Below are positions 29,485 to 37,451 of a stretch of 38,557 nt of DNA, piece after piece (positions within the stretch are counted from its first letter, which is position 1; each line of letters starts with the position of its first letter). The DNA lies in contig DATMGD010000001.1 in NCBI GenBank assembly GCA_035555855.1, positions 1 to 38,557 on the forward strand. Reading direction: 5' to 3'. The notes under the pieces were generated by a model. That model had not been told where the DNA came from and made no database searches. It saw only the letters and a list, made by a program, of their open reading frames with translations. Source of the stretch: Palsa-892 sp035555855. Lineage in GTDB: Bacteria > Pseudomonadota > Alphaproteobacteria > Rhizobiales > Xanthobacteraceae. The translations under genes and the position numbers were made by a program.

Positions 29485-30057
29485 TTAGTGGCGGCCGCCC
29501 TGCAAAATGCGAAGCTGTGGCGGCGAGTGAAGCCGACCTAAGGTAGCCTCCGAAATAGAAACATCTTCCGGTTGTAGAAAGCGGGGTGAGCCAAGCCGCA
29601 ACTGCGCGAGCGGCACCAGCGTCGCCCAATAGGGATGCGAGAGCGCGGTGAGCGAACCGAGGAGGCGTGCATCGGTGCGGCCGTGGTGGCGAAGAGGCAG
29701 GAGCAGCAATTCCAGCCCGAGCATCCGGCGATCGGCCGTCTCACCGATCACGCCGGCGATCACGGGTGTCGCGGTACAGACCATGCTGTCGAGCAGGCTG
29801 TGGATTTCGGCCTGCTCCCCGGCGACGAAGGCATCGGTGAATTTCGTGTCCCGCAGCTCGCGTCCCAAAAGGGTGCAGATGTGCGTGCCTGCAAGCCGGA
29901 CGCGATACGGGTTCGGCTCGTCGGCATTGAGAATGAAAACGTCACCGAGAATTTTGCCGATCGCGTCAGGCTTGACGTCGCTGCGCTCGGGCGCGGCGCG
30001 TTCGCCACGGATACGGTTCCAGTACGCATAGAGCGTGCGGGATGTTGCGTGTTTCAT
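29485..30057 (-). CDS. PAS domain protein (PAS_5 family)
   Basis: 190 residues. An N-terminal segment LYAYWNRIRGERAAPERSDVKPDAIGKILGDVFILN and the following GTHICTLLGRELRDTKF are typical of the PAS_5 family, stand-alone PAS proteins common in Hyphomicrobiales, often located beside PilZ genes. No kinase, GGDEF or other output domain is present. The ligand sensed is unknown. It is upstream of the double-PilZ gene on the same strand, so a shared transcript is likely. Confidence 0.9.
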   Translation of the reverse strand: MKHATSRTLYAYWNRIRGERAAPERSDVKPDAIGKILGDVFILNADEPNPYRVRLAGTHICTLLGRELRDTKFTDAFVAGEQAEIHSLLDSMVCTATPVIAGVIGETADRRMLGLELLLLPLRHHGRTDARLLGSLTALSHPYWATLVPLAQLRLGSPRFLQPEDVSISEATLGRLHSPPQLRILQGGRH

Positions 30058-30160
30058 CTCTTTCTCCAGCCACGATCGTCGCGAAACGGGACGGCTGGCG
30101 GCTACGGAGCAGGGGCCGTGCCACAGGCAGGGAACCGGACGGCGAAATTAGGGTTAAAGC

Positions 30161-30271
30161 CGGACTGTTCTGGACGGCGCGATTTGAGGCGCTATTTTGT
30201 TGAACAGATTGGGTGGTTCTCGTGACCCAGGCCTGCGAGTGGAGGGCTCCTCTCGCAGGCCTATTTTTTTT
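30161..30271 (+). ncRNA. Candidate small RNA with strong terminator
   Basis: A hairpin TGGGT/ACCCA (30210-30229) is followed by an 11-bp perfect stem, AGGCCTGCGAG (30229-30239) with CTCGCAGGCCT (30252-30262), a 12-base loop containing GGAGGG and CTCCT, and a run of eight T (30264-30271). The preceding genes for 1.3 kb are on the other strand, so the terminator must end a transcript starting in this gap. A near-EcfG promoter, GGAAC-N16-GGTT (30131-30155), would start it near 30161. It could also be a leader attenuator of the rhomboid gene. The 5' end is inferred. Confidence 0.5.
30229..30271 (+). terminator. Strong Rho-independent terminator without an upstream gene
   Basis: 11-bp perfect stem (30229-30239 with 30252-30262), A at 30263, then eight T (30264-30271). 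It faces rightwards while the upstream genes face left. Confidence 0.85.
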
Positions 30272-30354
30272 GCGGAGGACGGTTTTTCGCGAGCCTTGCG
30301 CTTGTTGCAGGCAAGGGCTTATCTCGTATTTACCATTCCCCGGGTCCCGTATTC

Positions 30355-31116
30355 TTGGCGCGTTCTTCCGAGCCGATCTTCAACGTCCCTCCCGTTATCC
30401 TGTGGCTGTCCGCCGCGATGGCGCTGGTCCACGGCGCGCGTGCGTTTCTCACGCAGGATCAGGACAACCTGGTGCTGGTGTGGTTCGCGTTCATTCCGGC
30501 GCGCTACGATCCGGCGATTGCCGCGATCATCGATTTTCCCGGCGGCATCGCCGCCGATATCTGGACGTTCTTCACCTACGCTTTTCTGCACGCCGAAATC
30601 CTGCACATCTCAGCCAATCTCGTGTGGCTGCTTGCCTTCGGCAGCGCGGTGGCGTGGCGGTTCGGCACGCTGCGTTTTCTCGCTTTCTTCGCGGTGACCG
30701 CGGCGCTTTCGGCGGCGACTTATCTCCTCTTTCACAGCGATGAGACGGTACCGGTGATCGGCGCGTCGGGTGCGATCTCGGGCGCGATGGCGGCGGCCTG
30801 CCGCTTCGTGTTCGCCGACGGCGGCCCGCTGTTCATGCGCGGCCGCGGTTCGCGCGCCTATCAGTTGCCGGCGCTGCCGCTTCGGCAGGCGCTGAAGAAT
30901 CGCGGCGTGATCGTATTTCTCGGTGCATGGTTCCTGTTCAATCTCGTATTCGGAATCAGCGCCATTACGTCGGGCTTCACCGACGCGACGGTTGCGTGGG
31001 AAGCCCATTTGGGCGGCTTTCTGGCCGGGCTTTTCCTGTTCCGTTTCTTCGATCCGGTGCCGCGCACGCTGCCGAACGTGCCTCTTGCGCCGTCCAACGA
31101 AGGCGAGGAAACTTGA
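30355..31116 (+). CDS. Rhomboid family intramembrane serine protease
   Basis: 253 residues and about six transmembrane helices. Catalytic Ser138 is in GASGAISG and catalytic His218 in AHLGGFLAG; His84 and Asn88 in HISANL are the oxyanion-side residues typical of rhomboids. The protein cleaves transmembrane substrates within the bilayer; the substrate is unknown. The start is a TTG at 30355 with only a weak ribosome binding site, the sole in-frame start before a stop that gives the normal N-terminus SEPIFNVPPVI. The CBS-domain gene follows after 36 bases. Confidence 0.92.
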   Translation: MARSSEPIFNVPPVILWLSAAMALVHGARAFLTQDQDNLVLVWFAFIPARYDPAIAAIIDFPGGIAADIWTFFTYAFLHAEILHISANLVWLLAFGSAVAWRFGTLRFLAFFAVTAALSAATYLLFHSDETVPVIGASGAISGAMAAACRFVFADGGPLFMRGRGSRAYQLPALPLRQALKNRGVIVFLGAWFLFNLVFGISAITSGFTDATVAWEAHLGGFLAGLFLFRFFDPVPRTLPNVPLAPSNEGEET

Positions 31117-31152
31117 TCCGGGGAGCGGGGTTTACGAGGGAAGGAGAACCTC

Positions 31153-31581
31153 ATGACCGTGCGTGCCATCCTCGATCTCAAAGGCCGCGATGTCGTTACC
31201 ATCACGTCCGATCACACGCTCGCGCAGGCGGCTGAACGTCTTTCCTCGTACAAGATCGGTGCACTGGTGGTGCTTGCGGGAGAGCGCATCGTCGGCATCC
31301 TGTCGGAGCGCGATATCGTCAAGGCGGTCGCGCGCAGCGGCGCGGGGGTGCTGGAAAGCCAGATCGCCGGCACAATGACGAGCGCCGTCACGACCTGCCA
31401 GCCCTACGACACCATCGCTGAAGTCATGAATCGGATGACGGCCGGCCGCTTCCGGCATCTGCCGGTGATCGAAGACGGCAGGCTTGCCGGCATCGTTTCG
31501 ATCGGCGACGTCGTGAAGCATCGCCTCGCCGAGATCGAGCGCGAAAGTTCGGCGCTGCGCGAGTATATCCGGACTGCGTAA
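31153..31581 (+). CDS. Two-CBS-domain protein
   Basis: 142 residues with a pair of CBS domains (about 8-65 and 72-130) forming one Bateman module, and no other domain. Typical parts are the GALVVLAGERIVGILSERDIVKAV and HLPVIEDGRLAGIVSIGDVVKHRLAEIE stretches. CBS pairs bind adenosine nucleotides and regulate partners; the partner is unknown. GGAAGGAG precedes the ATG. Together with the rhomboid gene it probably forms a two-gene transcript. Confidence 0.94.
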   Translation: MTVRAILDLKGRDVVTITSDHTLAQAAERLSSYKIGALVVLAGERIVGILSERDIVKAVARSGAGVLESQIAGTMTSAVTTCQPYDTIAEVMNRMTAGRFRHLPVIEDGRLAGIVSIGDVVKHRLAEIERESSALREYIRTA

Positions 31582-31582
31582 G

Positions 31583-31604
31583 CCTGAGCGGGCCGCCGCT
31601 CAGG
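31583..31604. terminator. Bidirectional terminator between CBS and patatin genes
   Basis: CCTGAGCGG (31583-31591) pairs with CCGCTCAGG (31596-31604) around GCCG. It overlaps the stop codon of the patatin gene and follows the CBS stop by two bases. No long T run. Confidence 0.5.
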
Positions 31605-32613
31605 TGAGGGCGGCGATCGCTTCGTGGACTTCCTCGAGCCCGCGCTCGACGGCTTCCTCGCCGAGCTTGATCGCCTGCGCGGCGTTGGCGAAGTCGAACA
31701 GCCCGATATTGCCGAGCTTGGGCGAGAGCAGCACGTCGGGCGGATCGCCGGCGAGCCGCGAGCGCGAAATGCGATCCTGCGTGATGTTGAAGGCGTCGAC
31801 CATCACGGCGGAAATGCCGCTCGGCCCGTCATGGGCGCGGTCGCCGAAGAACTGGCGGCGGATCAGACGGTCGATGCGGAACATCGAGCCGATACGCGTT
31901 TCCTGCGTGATCTCGACGGTGACGGCATCGGGATCGGGCTCTTCTTCGAGGCCGTGGTTCTGGATCACCGTGCCGCGGCCGAACATGTCGGCGTTGAGGT
32001 TGACGGCGATGACGAGGCGGGCGCCGAGCGCGCGCGCGGCTGTCACCGGCACCGGATTGACGAGCGCGCCGTCCATTAGCCAGCGGCCGGCGACCTTCAC
32101 CGGATTGAAGATGCCGGGCAGGGCATAGCTCGCGCGCATCGCATCGGAGAGCGAGCCTTGCGTCAGCCAGATTTCGTGGCCGGTGCCGAGTTCGGTCGCG
32201 ATCGCCGCGAAGCGCACCGGCAGGTCCTCGATTTTCATGTCGCCGAGATTTTTGACCAGGAGATCGGCAAGCCGCCCGCCGGCGATCAGGCCGGCGCCGC
32301 CGAAACGGAAATCCATCAGTCCGAGAATGCGCCGCTTGTTGATCGCGCGCACCCATTCCTCGAGTTCGGGTAATTTTCCGGCGGCCCAGACGCCGCCGAC
32401 CAGCGCACCGATCGAAGTGCCTGCGATGACGTCCGGCATCAGGCCGTTCGCCGCGAGCGCCTTGATGACGCCGATATGCGCCCAGCCGCGCGCCGCACCG
32501 CCCGAGAGCGCGAGCCCGAGCTTGGGCGCGCCTGACTTCGATTCCTGCCGCTCTAGCGTCGGTTGATTAGACACGGGCTCGACCGCGGATTGTTTCGAAA
32601 ATACTTGAAACAC
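31600..32613 (-). CDS. Patatin-like phospholipase
   Basis: 337 residues. The catalytic dyad is Ser67 in GTSIG and Asp181 in DGALVNPVPV; the oxyanion-hole glycines are in SGGAARGWAHIGV (37-49). This is a RssA-like bacterial patatin. An acyl hydrolase acting on lipids is the expected activity. No signal peptide is seen. It is on the minus strand, 97 bases from hisI, probably its own unit or the end of the hisI transcript. Confidence 0.94.
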   Translation of the reverse strand: MFQVFSKQSAVEPVSNQPTLERQESKSGAPKLGLALSGGAARGWAHIGVIKALAANGLMPDVIAGTSIGALVGGVWAAGKLPELEEWVRAINKRRILGLMDFRFGGAGLIAGGRLADLLVKNLGDMKIEDLPVRFAAIATELGTGHEIWLTQGSLSDAMRASYALPGIFNPVKVAGRWLMDGALVNPVPVTAARALGARLVIAVNLNADMFGRGTVIQNHGLEEEPDPDAVTVEITQETRIGSMFRIDRLIRRQFFGDRAHDGPSGISAVMVDAFNITQDRISRSRLAGDPPDVLLSPKLGNIGLFDFANAAQAIKLGEEAVERGLEEVHEAIAALT

Positions 32614-32710
32614 GTCCTATCGTCCCTTGATCTAGTCCCGGTGTCGAGGCTTCACGCAAATCATGCTTGCGCAGGCTTAATGCCCAACCGTGACAAAACC
32701 GCGTCAGCGG

Positions 32711-33130
32711 CTATGCCTCGGCCGGGACAAGCTTAACGGGCGTGTCCGCCGAAGGTTGCAGGGGAATGCGGCGATAGAAGCAGGAGCGCGCGCCGGTATG
32801 GCAGGCGACGCCATCGCCCGCGACGCGCACCTTCATCCAGAGCGCATCCTGGTCGCAGTCCACGGACAGCTCTTCGAGCTTGAGGGTATTGCCGCTGGTT
32901 TCGCCCTTTCGCCAAAGCTCCTTGCGCGAGCGCGACCAGAACCAGGCGTCGCCGCTCTCAATCGTGCGGGTGAGGGCTTCCTCGTTCATGTGCGCAAACA
33001 TCAGCACCGAGCCGTCCCCGGCATCGGTGACGACGCAGGAGATCAGGCCATGCTCGTCGAATTTCGGCATGAAGAGATTGCCGGTTTCGATGTCGCGGGT
33101 CGTGCCGCGAGGGGCAAATCGCGAGGTCAT
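32711..33130 (-). CDS. hisI: Phosphoribosyl-AMP cyclohydrolase HisI
   Basis: 139 residues from the ATG at 33130 (GGAGGA a few bases upstream); a TTG at 33145 is less likely. This enzyme opens the purine ring of PR-AMP, the third step of histidine synthesis. Conserved parts are LWRKGETSGN, the metal-binding DCDQD (Asp91, Asp93, Asp95) and the zinc cysteines Cys92, Cys110 and Cys117. The fused HisE domain of some bacteria is absent. No other his gene is in the window. It lies downstream of folE with a hairpin between. Confidence 0.96.
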   Translation of the reverse strand: MTSRFAPRGTTRDIETGNLFMPKFDEHGLISCVVTDAGDGSVLMFAHMNEEALTRTIESGDAWFWSRSRKELWRKGETSGNTLKLEELSVDCDQDALWMKVRVAGDGVACHTGARSCFYRRIPLQPSADTPVKLVPAEA

Positions 33131-33152
33131 CCTGCGCTCCTCCAAAAGACAA

Positions 33153-33175
33153 CTCCCCGCCCGAGGGGCGGGGAG
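33153..33175 (-). terminator. Hairpin between folE and hisI
   Basis: CTCCCCGCCC (33153-33162) pairs with GGGCGGGGAG (33166-33175) around GAG. On the minus strand it is followed by a T-rich TTGTCTTTT. Probable terminator of folE, and it lies only about 20 bases before the hisI start. Confidence 0.6.
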
Positions 33176-33217
33176 CGATTCATAGCGGCGCTTCGGAAGT
33201 TGCGAAAGCGCGCGTAA

Positions 33218-33865
33218 TCAGTCGTTGCGGTTGTCGCGCACGAGCCGGAAGAAGCGAACCTGCTCCTCGGGGTCGTTGCGGAAGACACCGCTGAACTGCG
33301 TGGTGACCGTCGAGACGCCCTGCTTCTGGACGCCGCGCATCGCCATGCACATGTGCTCGGCTTCGATCATGACGGCGACGCCGCGCGGCTTCAGGTTTTC
33401 GTCGATGGCGGTCAGGATCTGCGAGGTGAGATGTTCCTGCGTCTGCAGGCGGCGGGCATACATGTCGATGACGCGCGCGATCTTGGAAAGACCGACGACG
33501 CGATCGATCGGCATATACGCGACATGCGCGTGGCCGATCATCGGGAACATGTGGTGCTCGCAGAACGAATAGAACGGAATCTTGCGGACGACGACGATGT
33601 CGTCGAAGTTGCCGATCTCGCCGAAGGTGCGGTCGAGCACGTCTTCGGGATTTTCGCGATAGCCGCCGAACACTTCCTCGAACGCCTTGACGACGCGACG
33701 CGGCGTATCGATCAGGCCTTCGCGGTTCGGGTTGTCGCCGATCCAGGAAAGCAGAGTCTTGGCCGCAGCTTCCGCTGCCTCGCGGGTCGGACGCTCAACC
33801 GGTTCAATTTTGGGAGTTTCGACCTTCGCATCAGTACGCGGAAAATTCTTTACTACGGCGTCCAT
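33218..33865 (-). CDS. folE: GTP cyclohydrolase I FolE
   Basis: 215 residues; makes dihydroneopterin triphosphate, the first step of folate synthesis. Zinc ligands are Cys102 and His105 (SFCEHHMFP) and Cys173 (HMCMAMRGVQK). Further conserved stretches are GLIDTPRRVVKAFEE, GLSKIARVIDMYARRLQTQEHLT and VEEGEAEHMCM-like EAEHMCMAMRG. It forms a decamer of toroid shape in the cytoplasm. The long N-terminal tail (about 30 residues) is common in alphaproteobacteria. Divergent from the NifU/SufU-like gene. Confidence 0.98.
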   Translation of the reverse strand: MDAVVKNFPRTDAKVETPKIEPVERPTREAAEAAAKTLLSWIGDNPNREGLIDTPRRVVKAFEEVFGGYRENPEDVLDRTFGEIGNFDDIVVVRKIPFYSFCEHHMFPMIGHAHVAYMPIDRVVGLSKIARVIDMYARRLQTQEHLTSQILTAIDENLKPRGVAVMIEAEHMCMAMRGVQKQGVSTVTTQFSGVFRNDPEEQVRFFRLVRDNRND

Positions 33866-34050
33866 TTCATAACTCTCCCGTTCGACCGACAGCTTCTGAT
33901 GGCTGCCGGAGTGTCACCGGTGTTGAACAATGCGGCTAAGACGTCAGGCGCTTCCCGGGGCGGCGCCTTCCTAATCAACCAGCCAGCTACTATATTTGTT
34001 CCTAATTGTGTCTTGCAATTGACCAGACGGGTCTAAGAAAAAAATATCTG

Positions 34051-34503
34051 ATGCTCGACGAAGTCTACAATAAGCGGATCCTGGAGCTGGCCAGCAATAT
34101 TCCGAATATTGGCCGCCTGCCGCACCCTGATGCCACCGCCACCGCCCATTCCAAGTTGTGCGGGTCGACGGTCACGATCGATTTAACCATGAAAGAGGGC
34201 AAAGTCGCCGATTTTGCCCATGAAGTGCGGGCCTGCGCTCTCGGCCAGGCGTCGTCCTCGATCATGGCCCGGCTGGTCGTCGGCTCGACCCCGGAGGAAC
34301 TCCGGGCGGTCCGGGAGACCATGCGGAAGATGCTGAAGGAGGGGGGCGAGCCCCCGGCCGGCAAGTGGGCCGACCTCGCAGTTTTGCAGCCGGTATCTAA
34401 TTACCCTGCTCGCCATGCCTCCACGATGCTGACCTTCGACGCGGTGGTCGATGCGATCTCGCAGATCGAGGCGGGGACGAAGGCCCCGCAGGCAGCGGAG
34501 TGA
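34051..34503 (+). CDS. NifU/SufU-like iron-sulfur scaffold protein
   Basis: 150 residues from the ATG at 34051 (weak AAGAAA upstream); an in-frame TTG at 34006 would add 15 residues. The IscU-type scaffold pattern is visible with Cys37 (KLCGST) and Cys62 (RACALGQASSS). The third cluster cysteine of IscU/SufU is replaced: aligning YPARHASTML with the usual RIKCALL puts Ser124 at that place. The Asp that assists release in IscU (C-G-D) is Ser39 here. It may therefore carry clusters differently, or act as a transfer protein. The yidD gene starts at a GTG overlapping its stop codon. Confidence 0.85.
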   Translation: MLDEVYNKRILELASNIPNIGRLPHPDATATAHSKLCGSTVTIDLTMKEGKVADFAHEVRACALGQASSSIMARLVVGSTPEELRAVRETMRKMLKEGGEPPAGKWADLAVLQPVSNYPARHASTMLTFDAVVDAISQIEAGTKAPQAAE

Positions 34504-34850
34504 AGGCGACGGGCGCGAACGACAACGAGACGCGCGGCGTTCTTCTCAATCTTCCGAGGCTCATCGGGCGCGGACTCATCAAAATTTATCGCTACACACT
34601 TTCGCCGTTGATCGGTTTTCATTGCCGGCATTTGCCGACCTGCTCCGAGTACGGCGATCAGGCGATCGCGCGCTTCGGTTTGTGGGCGGGCGGATGGATG
34701 ACGCTCGCGCGCATCATGCGCTGTCATCCGTTCGGCACGCACGGCCTCGATTTCGTGCCGAAGGAGATGCCGCACAACGCGCGCTGGTATCTGCCCTGGC
34801 GATACGGGCGGTGGAGGCACACTAACGAAGACGTGCAGACGAAGACATAA
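34500..34850 (+). CDS. yidD: Membrane protein insertion efficiency factor YidD
   Basis: 116 residues. The YidD core is RYTLSPLIGFHCRHLPTCSEYGDQAIARFGLWAGGWMTLARIMRCHPF, with the conserved CRHLPTCSEY and RCHPFG motifs. An N-terminal extension (residues 1-18) and a C-terminal tail are typical variations. It aids the YidC-dependent insertion of membrane proteins at the inner face of the membrane. The start is GTG at 34500, overlapping the preceding stop codon, so the gene is translationally coupled to the scaffold gene. The usual neighbours rpmH, rnpA and yidC are absent. Confidence 0.93.
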   Translation: MKATGANDNETRGVLLNLPRLIGRGLIKIYRYTLSPLIGFHCRHLPTCSEYGDQAIARFGLWAGGWMTLARIMRCHPFGTHGLDFVPKEMPHNARWYLPWRYGRWRHTNEDVQTKT

Positions 34851-34855
34851 ACGGA

Positions 34856-34894
34856 CGCGCCGGGAGCTGATACAAGTACACCACCCCCGGCGCG
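34856..34894. terminator. Bidirectional terminator between yidD and the Sel1-repeat gene
   Basis: CGCGCCGGG (34856-34864) pairs with CCCGGCGCG (34886-34894) across a 21-base loop, in the 54-base gap between converging genes. No T run; moderate support. Confidence 0.5.
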
Positions 34895-34904
34895 CCGAGC
34901 GCTT

Positions 34905-36197
34905 TCAACGACTCTGACTTGCCAGCGACTCGAGCCGTTTGGGCGCTTCTTTTGACCCGTACTCACTGGCCTTTTGGTACCAGTACCGGGCCTTCTGCAC
35001 GTCCGCCTCCACCCCGCGGACACCTAATTCGTTCATCACCGCCGGATCGTAGGTGGCGGCCATCGCCATCGCGGCGTTCTGATCGCCGCTTTCGGCGGCG
35101 CGCTGCAGCAGGAGACGCGCGCTTGCGATGTCGCCGCTCTCCAGCATCGTCTGGCCGCGCGTTACCATCGTCGTGATTTCGTCCTGCTCCAGATGACGCT
35201 GCGGCTTCTGCGCCTGCGACCATTGCAGGCGAAGCGTCTGGCGATCGGCGATCTTGTTATCGGAAGTGCGGAGCGAAACGGTGTACTGCATCGTGCCCGA
35301 GAAATCGGCGGGCGGACGCAGCTTCGTCTCGGCAAGCTCGTGCGCGGGCACCAGCCATTCGTCTTTGCCCCACGGCTGGCCTCGCGACAGCTTCGTTCCC
35401 GGCACGAGGCCGGTGACGGTTGCCATCACGCCTTCGACCGGACCGGTCATCTTCACGCCGAGCGCGATCTCGTCGTTGCTGCCGGCATCGGCGCCTTCGA
35501 CGACGAGCTTCGGCGAAGGTTTCGATGAAAGGTTCGCAGCTTCCGTCTTGATCAACGGCACGTTCGCGGCGGGCGGCGCCGCCTCGGAGCGGATGAGCGC
35601 CGCAAGACGCCGCCAGGGCTCGGCGGCTGCCGACTTCCAGCTATCGGGCATCGGCACCTTGCCGAGCATCAGCAGGATGAAAAACACCGCGATCGACGCA
35701 ACCAGGATGAGGCGAAGGGAGAGGCCGGTCATACGGCCACCCGCGACCTTGCTCTTTGGCCGCAGCGGCGGCGCCGGCATGAGTTCGGGCGATAGCGAGC
35801 GGCGCGGATGAGCTTGGGCGCGGGTGATTTCGCGCTCGAGCTCGTCAAGCTCGTAGGGCGAAAGGCCGGGCGCTTCGGCGGCGATTGCCTGATCGTCAAG
35901 CACCGGCACCACCGTGTCGAGGGGCGGGCGCGGCCGGACAGGTTTTGCCTCCGGCTCTCTGCGCTGGCGCTGCAGAAATTCGGGGATCGAGCGCTCGCCC
36001 GGCTGACGATTATGTTGACGTTCCTGACGATCGCCTTGCAATCGCTCATTATGCGGCCGGGTGAAACGCGGCGGCACATAATTCGTATCCGGCGCATTCT
36101 GATGGCCGGTGTTCTCTCCGGCCTCCGGCACGAAATCTTGTGGCGTGTAGTTCGACGGCTGTTCGGGGTATTGCGACGGATTGGTCTGGGTACTCAT
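34905..36197 (-). CDS. Membrane protein with disordered head and Sel1-like C-terminus
   Basis: 430 residues from the ATG at 36197 (GGGAGAG eight bases upstream; an upstream GTG or ATG adds only a few residues). Residues 1-160 are Pro, Gln, Asn and Arg-rich and look disordered. A single transmembrane helix (about 160-182, LSLRLILVASIAVFFILLML) follows, then a beta-rich stretch. The C-terminal helical part ends in Sel1-type repeats (NAAMAMAATYDPAVMNELGVRGVEADVQKARYWYQKASEYG). It is cytoplasmic-head, periplasmic-tail or the reverse; orientation is not clear. Function unknown. It lies directly after the TAXI gene with 45 bases between. Confidence 0.85.
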   Translation of the reverse strand: MSTQTNPSQYPEQPSNYTPQDFVPEAGENTGHQNAPDTNYVPPRFTRPHNERLQGDRQERQHNRQPGERSIPEFLQRQRREPEAKPVRPRPPLDTVVPVLDDQAIAAEAPGLSPYELDELEREITRAQAHPRRSLSPELMPAPPLRPKSKVAGGRMTGLSLRLILVASIAVFFILLMLGKVPMPDSWKSAAAEPWRRLAALIRSEAAPPAANVPLIKTEAANLSSKPSPKLVVEGADAGSNDEIALGVKMTGPVEGVMATVTGLVPGTKLSRGQPWGKDEWLVPAHELAETKLRPPADFSGTMQYTVSLRTSDNKIADRQTLRLQWSQAQKPQRHLEQDEITTMVTRGQTMLESGDIASARLLLQRAAESGDQNAAMAMAATYDPAVMNELGVRGVEADVQKARYWYQKASEYGSKEAPKRLESLASQSR

Positions 36198-36242
36198 CTT
36201 ACGCTCTCCCACGCTTCCCGTGACGCAAGTTGGTTTCGATAA

Positions 36243-37451
36243 TCACCGGCGTTCTCGGGCCTGTTTCCACTTGATGAATTCCTGAAACAGGCGCTCGCGT
36301 TCTTCGAAGCTGCCGGATTCCGCGAGCGGTCCGGCATTCGGATCGCGCGAGGCGACGAATTCGTTGAACTGCTTGCGCTCGAGGCTCGGCGTTCCGGCAA
36401 CGCGCGCCGGATGTTTTTGCAGCCACTCGTCGGCATAGGCGAAGCGCGTCCAGCCGGGGAGCTTCGCGGCAAGATTGGTTTCTTTCCACTTGCCGTGACG
36501 CGGCGGCTTCTGGAATTCGGCGAGCTTCGGGAAGAAGTGGTCGATGAAGCTGACGATGCGGTTGTAACGATCGGTGCCCTTCGGCCAGTTGTAGGCGATC
36601 AGCACTGCGCCGACGGCGACGGTGTCGATCTGCTCGCCTTCCTTGATGAGGCCGGGGTAATCGGCGTGCGTCAGCACGGCGGGCAGATATTCTTGCTGCA
36701 ACGGTTTCGAGTAGGCGACCGGCAGGAGCTTGAAGCCGTCCGACGTTTTGAGCTTGGCGGTCGAGCCCGTCGGCTTGCCGGCGATCAGAATGGTGGCGTC
36801 GATCTCGCCTTTCTTGAGGGCGACGGCGGCATCGCCCTGGCCCATATTCACTTCCTTGGCATGGACGCCGAGCTTCTCGAGGATGTCGCGCGTCGAGACC
36901 TGGGTGCCGGAGCCGATGTCGCTGAAGTTGACGATCTTGCCGTTCAGGTCCTCGAGCTTCTCGATGCCGGAGTCGCTGCGCACGACGAAGTGCATCTCTT
37001 CGTTATAGAGCTTGGCGATATAGACGATCTTGTCGTCGATGTTGCCGATCTCGCCGGAGCGGCGGGCGCGGTTCAGGATCACCGACTGGGTGATGCCGAG
37101 ATCGATGCCCTTTAGAAAGCGGACATCGCGCAAATTCTGGCCACCGCCTTTGCCGATCACCGGCAGGACGCGGAAGCTGTCGCCGTCGTCGAGCACCGCC
37201 GAAAGATCGTAGGCCAGCGATAGATACGTGGCGTTCGGATTGCCCGACATGATCGAGATCGTATTCTGATTGATCTGATCGCCGAGCCGCTGGATGGCGG
37301 CAGGGTCGTTCCTCGCGGTCTTGATCGGCCGCGAGTCCTGGGCGTTTGCAATAAGGGAAGAAGCGAAAACCGCAACTGCGGCAGCTAGAACCTGGATACT
37401 CGTGCGTGCGCATGAACGCAGGCACAGAGGCTCCCACAAGCCTCGAACCAT
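36243..37451 (-). CDS. TAXI-type TRAP solute-binding protein
   Basis: 402 residues. A long signal peptide (about 1-38, ending IANAQ) exports it to the periplasm. The TAXI family pattern is clear: NTISIMSGNPNATYLSLAYDLSAVLDDGD, the GGGQNLRDVRFLKGIDLGITQSV stretch, VRSDSGIEKLEDLNGKIVNFSDIGSGTQVSTRDILE, and DATILIAGKPTGSTAKL. It usually feeds a DctM-type membrane partner, but none is in the window, so it is an orphan or the partner is elsewhere. The ATG at 37451 has GGGAGAG just upstream and is preferred over the GTG at 37457. Confidence 0.93.
   Translation of the reverse strand: MVRGLWEPLCLRSCARTSIQVLAAAVAVFASSLIANAQDSRPIKTARNDPAAIQRLGDQINQNTISIMSGNPNATYLSLAYDLSAVLDDGDSFRVLPVIGKGGGQNLRDVRFLKGIDLGITQSVILNRARRSGEIGNIDDKIVYIAKLYNEEMHFVVRSDSGIEKLEDLNGKIVNFSDIGSGTQVSTRDILEKLGVHAKEVNMGQGDAAVALKKGEIDATILIAGKPTGSTAKLKTSDGFKLLPVAYSKPLQQEYLPAVLTHADYPGLIKEGEQIDTVAVGAVLIAYNWPKGTDRYNRIVSFIDHFFPKLAEFQKPPRHGKWKETNLAAKLPGWTRFAYADEWLQKHPARVAGTPSLERKQFNEFVASRDPNAGPLAESGSFEERERLFQEFIKWKQARERR

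Noticed and set aside
33977..34002. Minus-strand GGAAC-N17-GGTT as EcfG promoter of folE
   Set aside because: The -10 deviates, it lies over 110 bases from the start, and folE is not an expected stress gene; may be chance.
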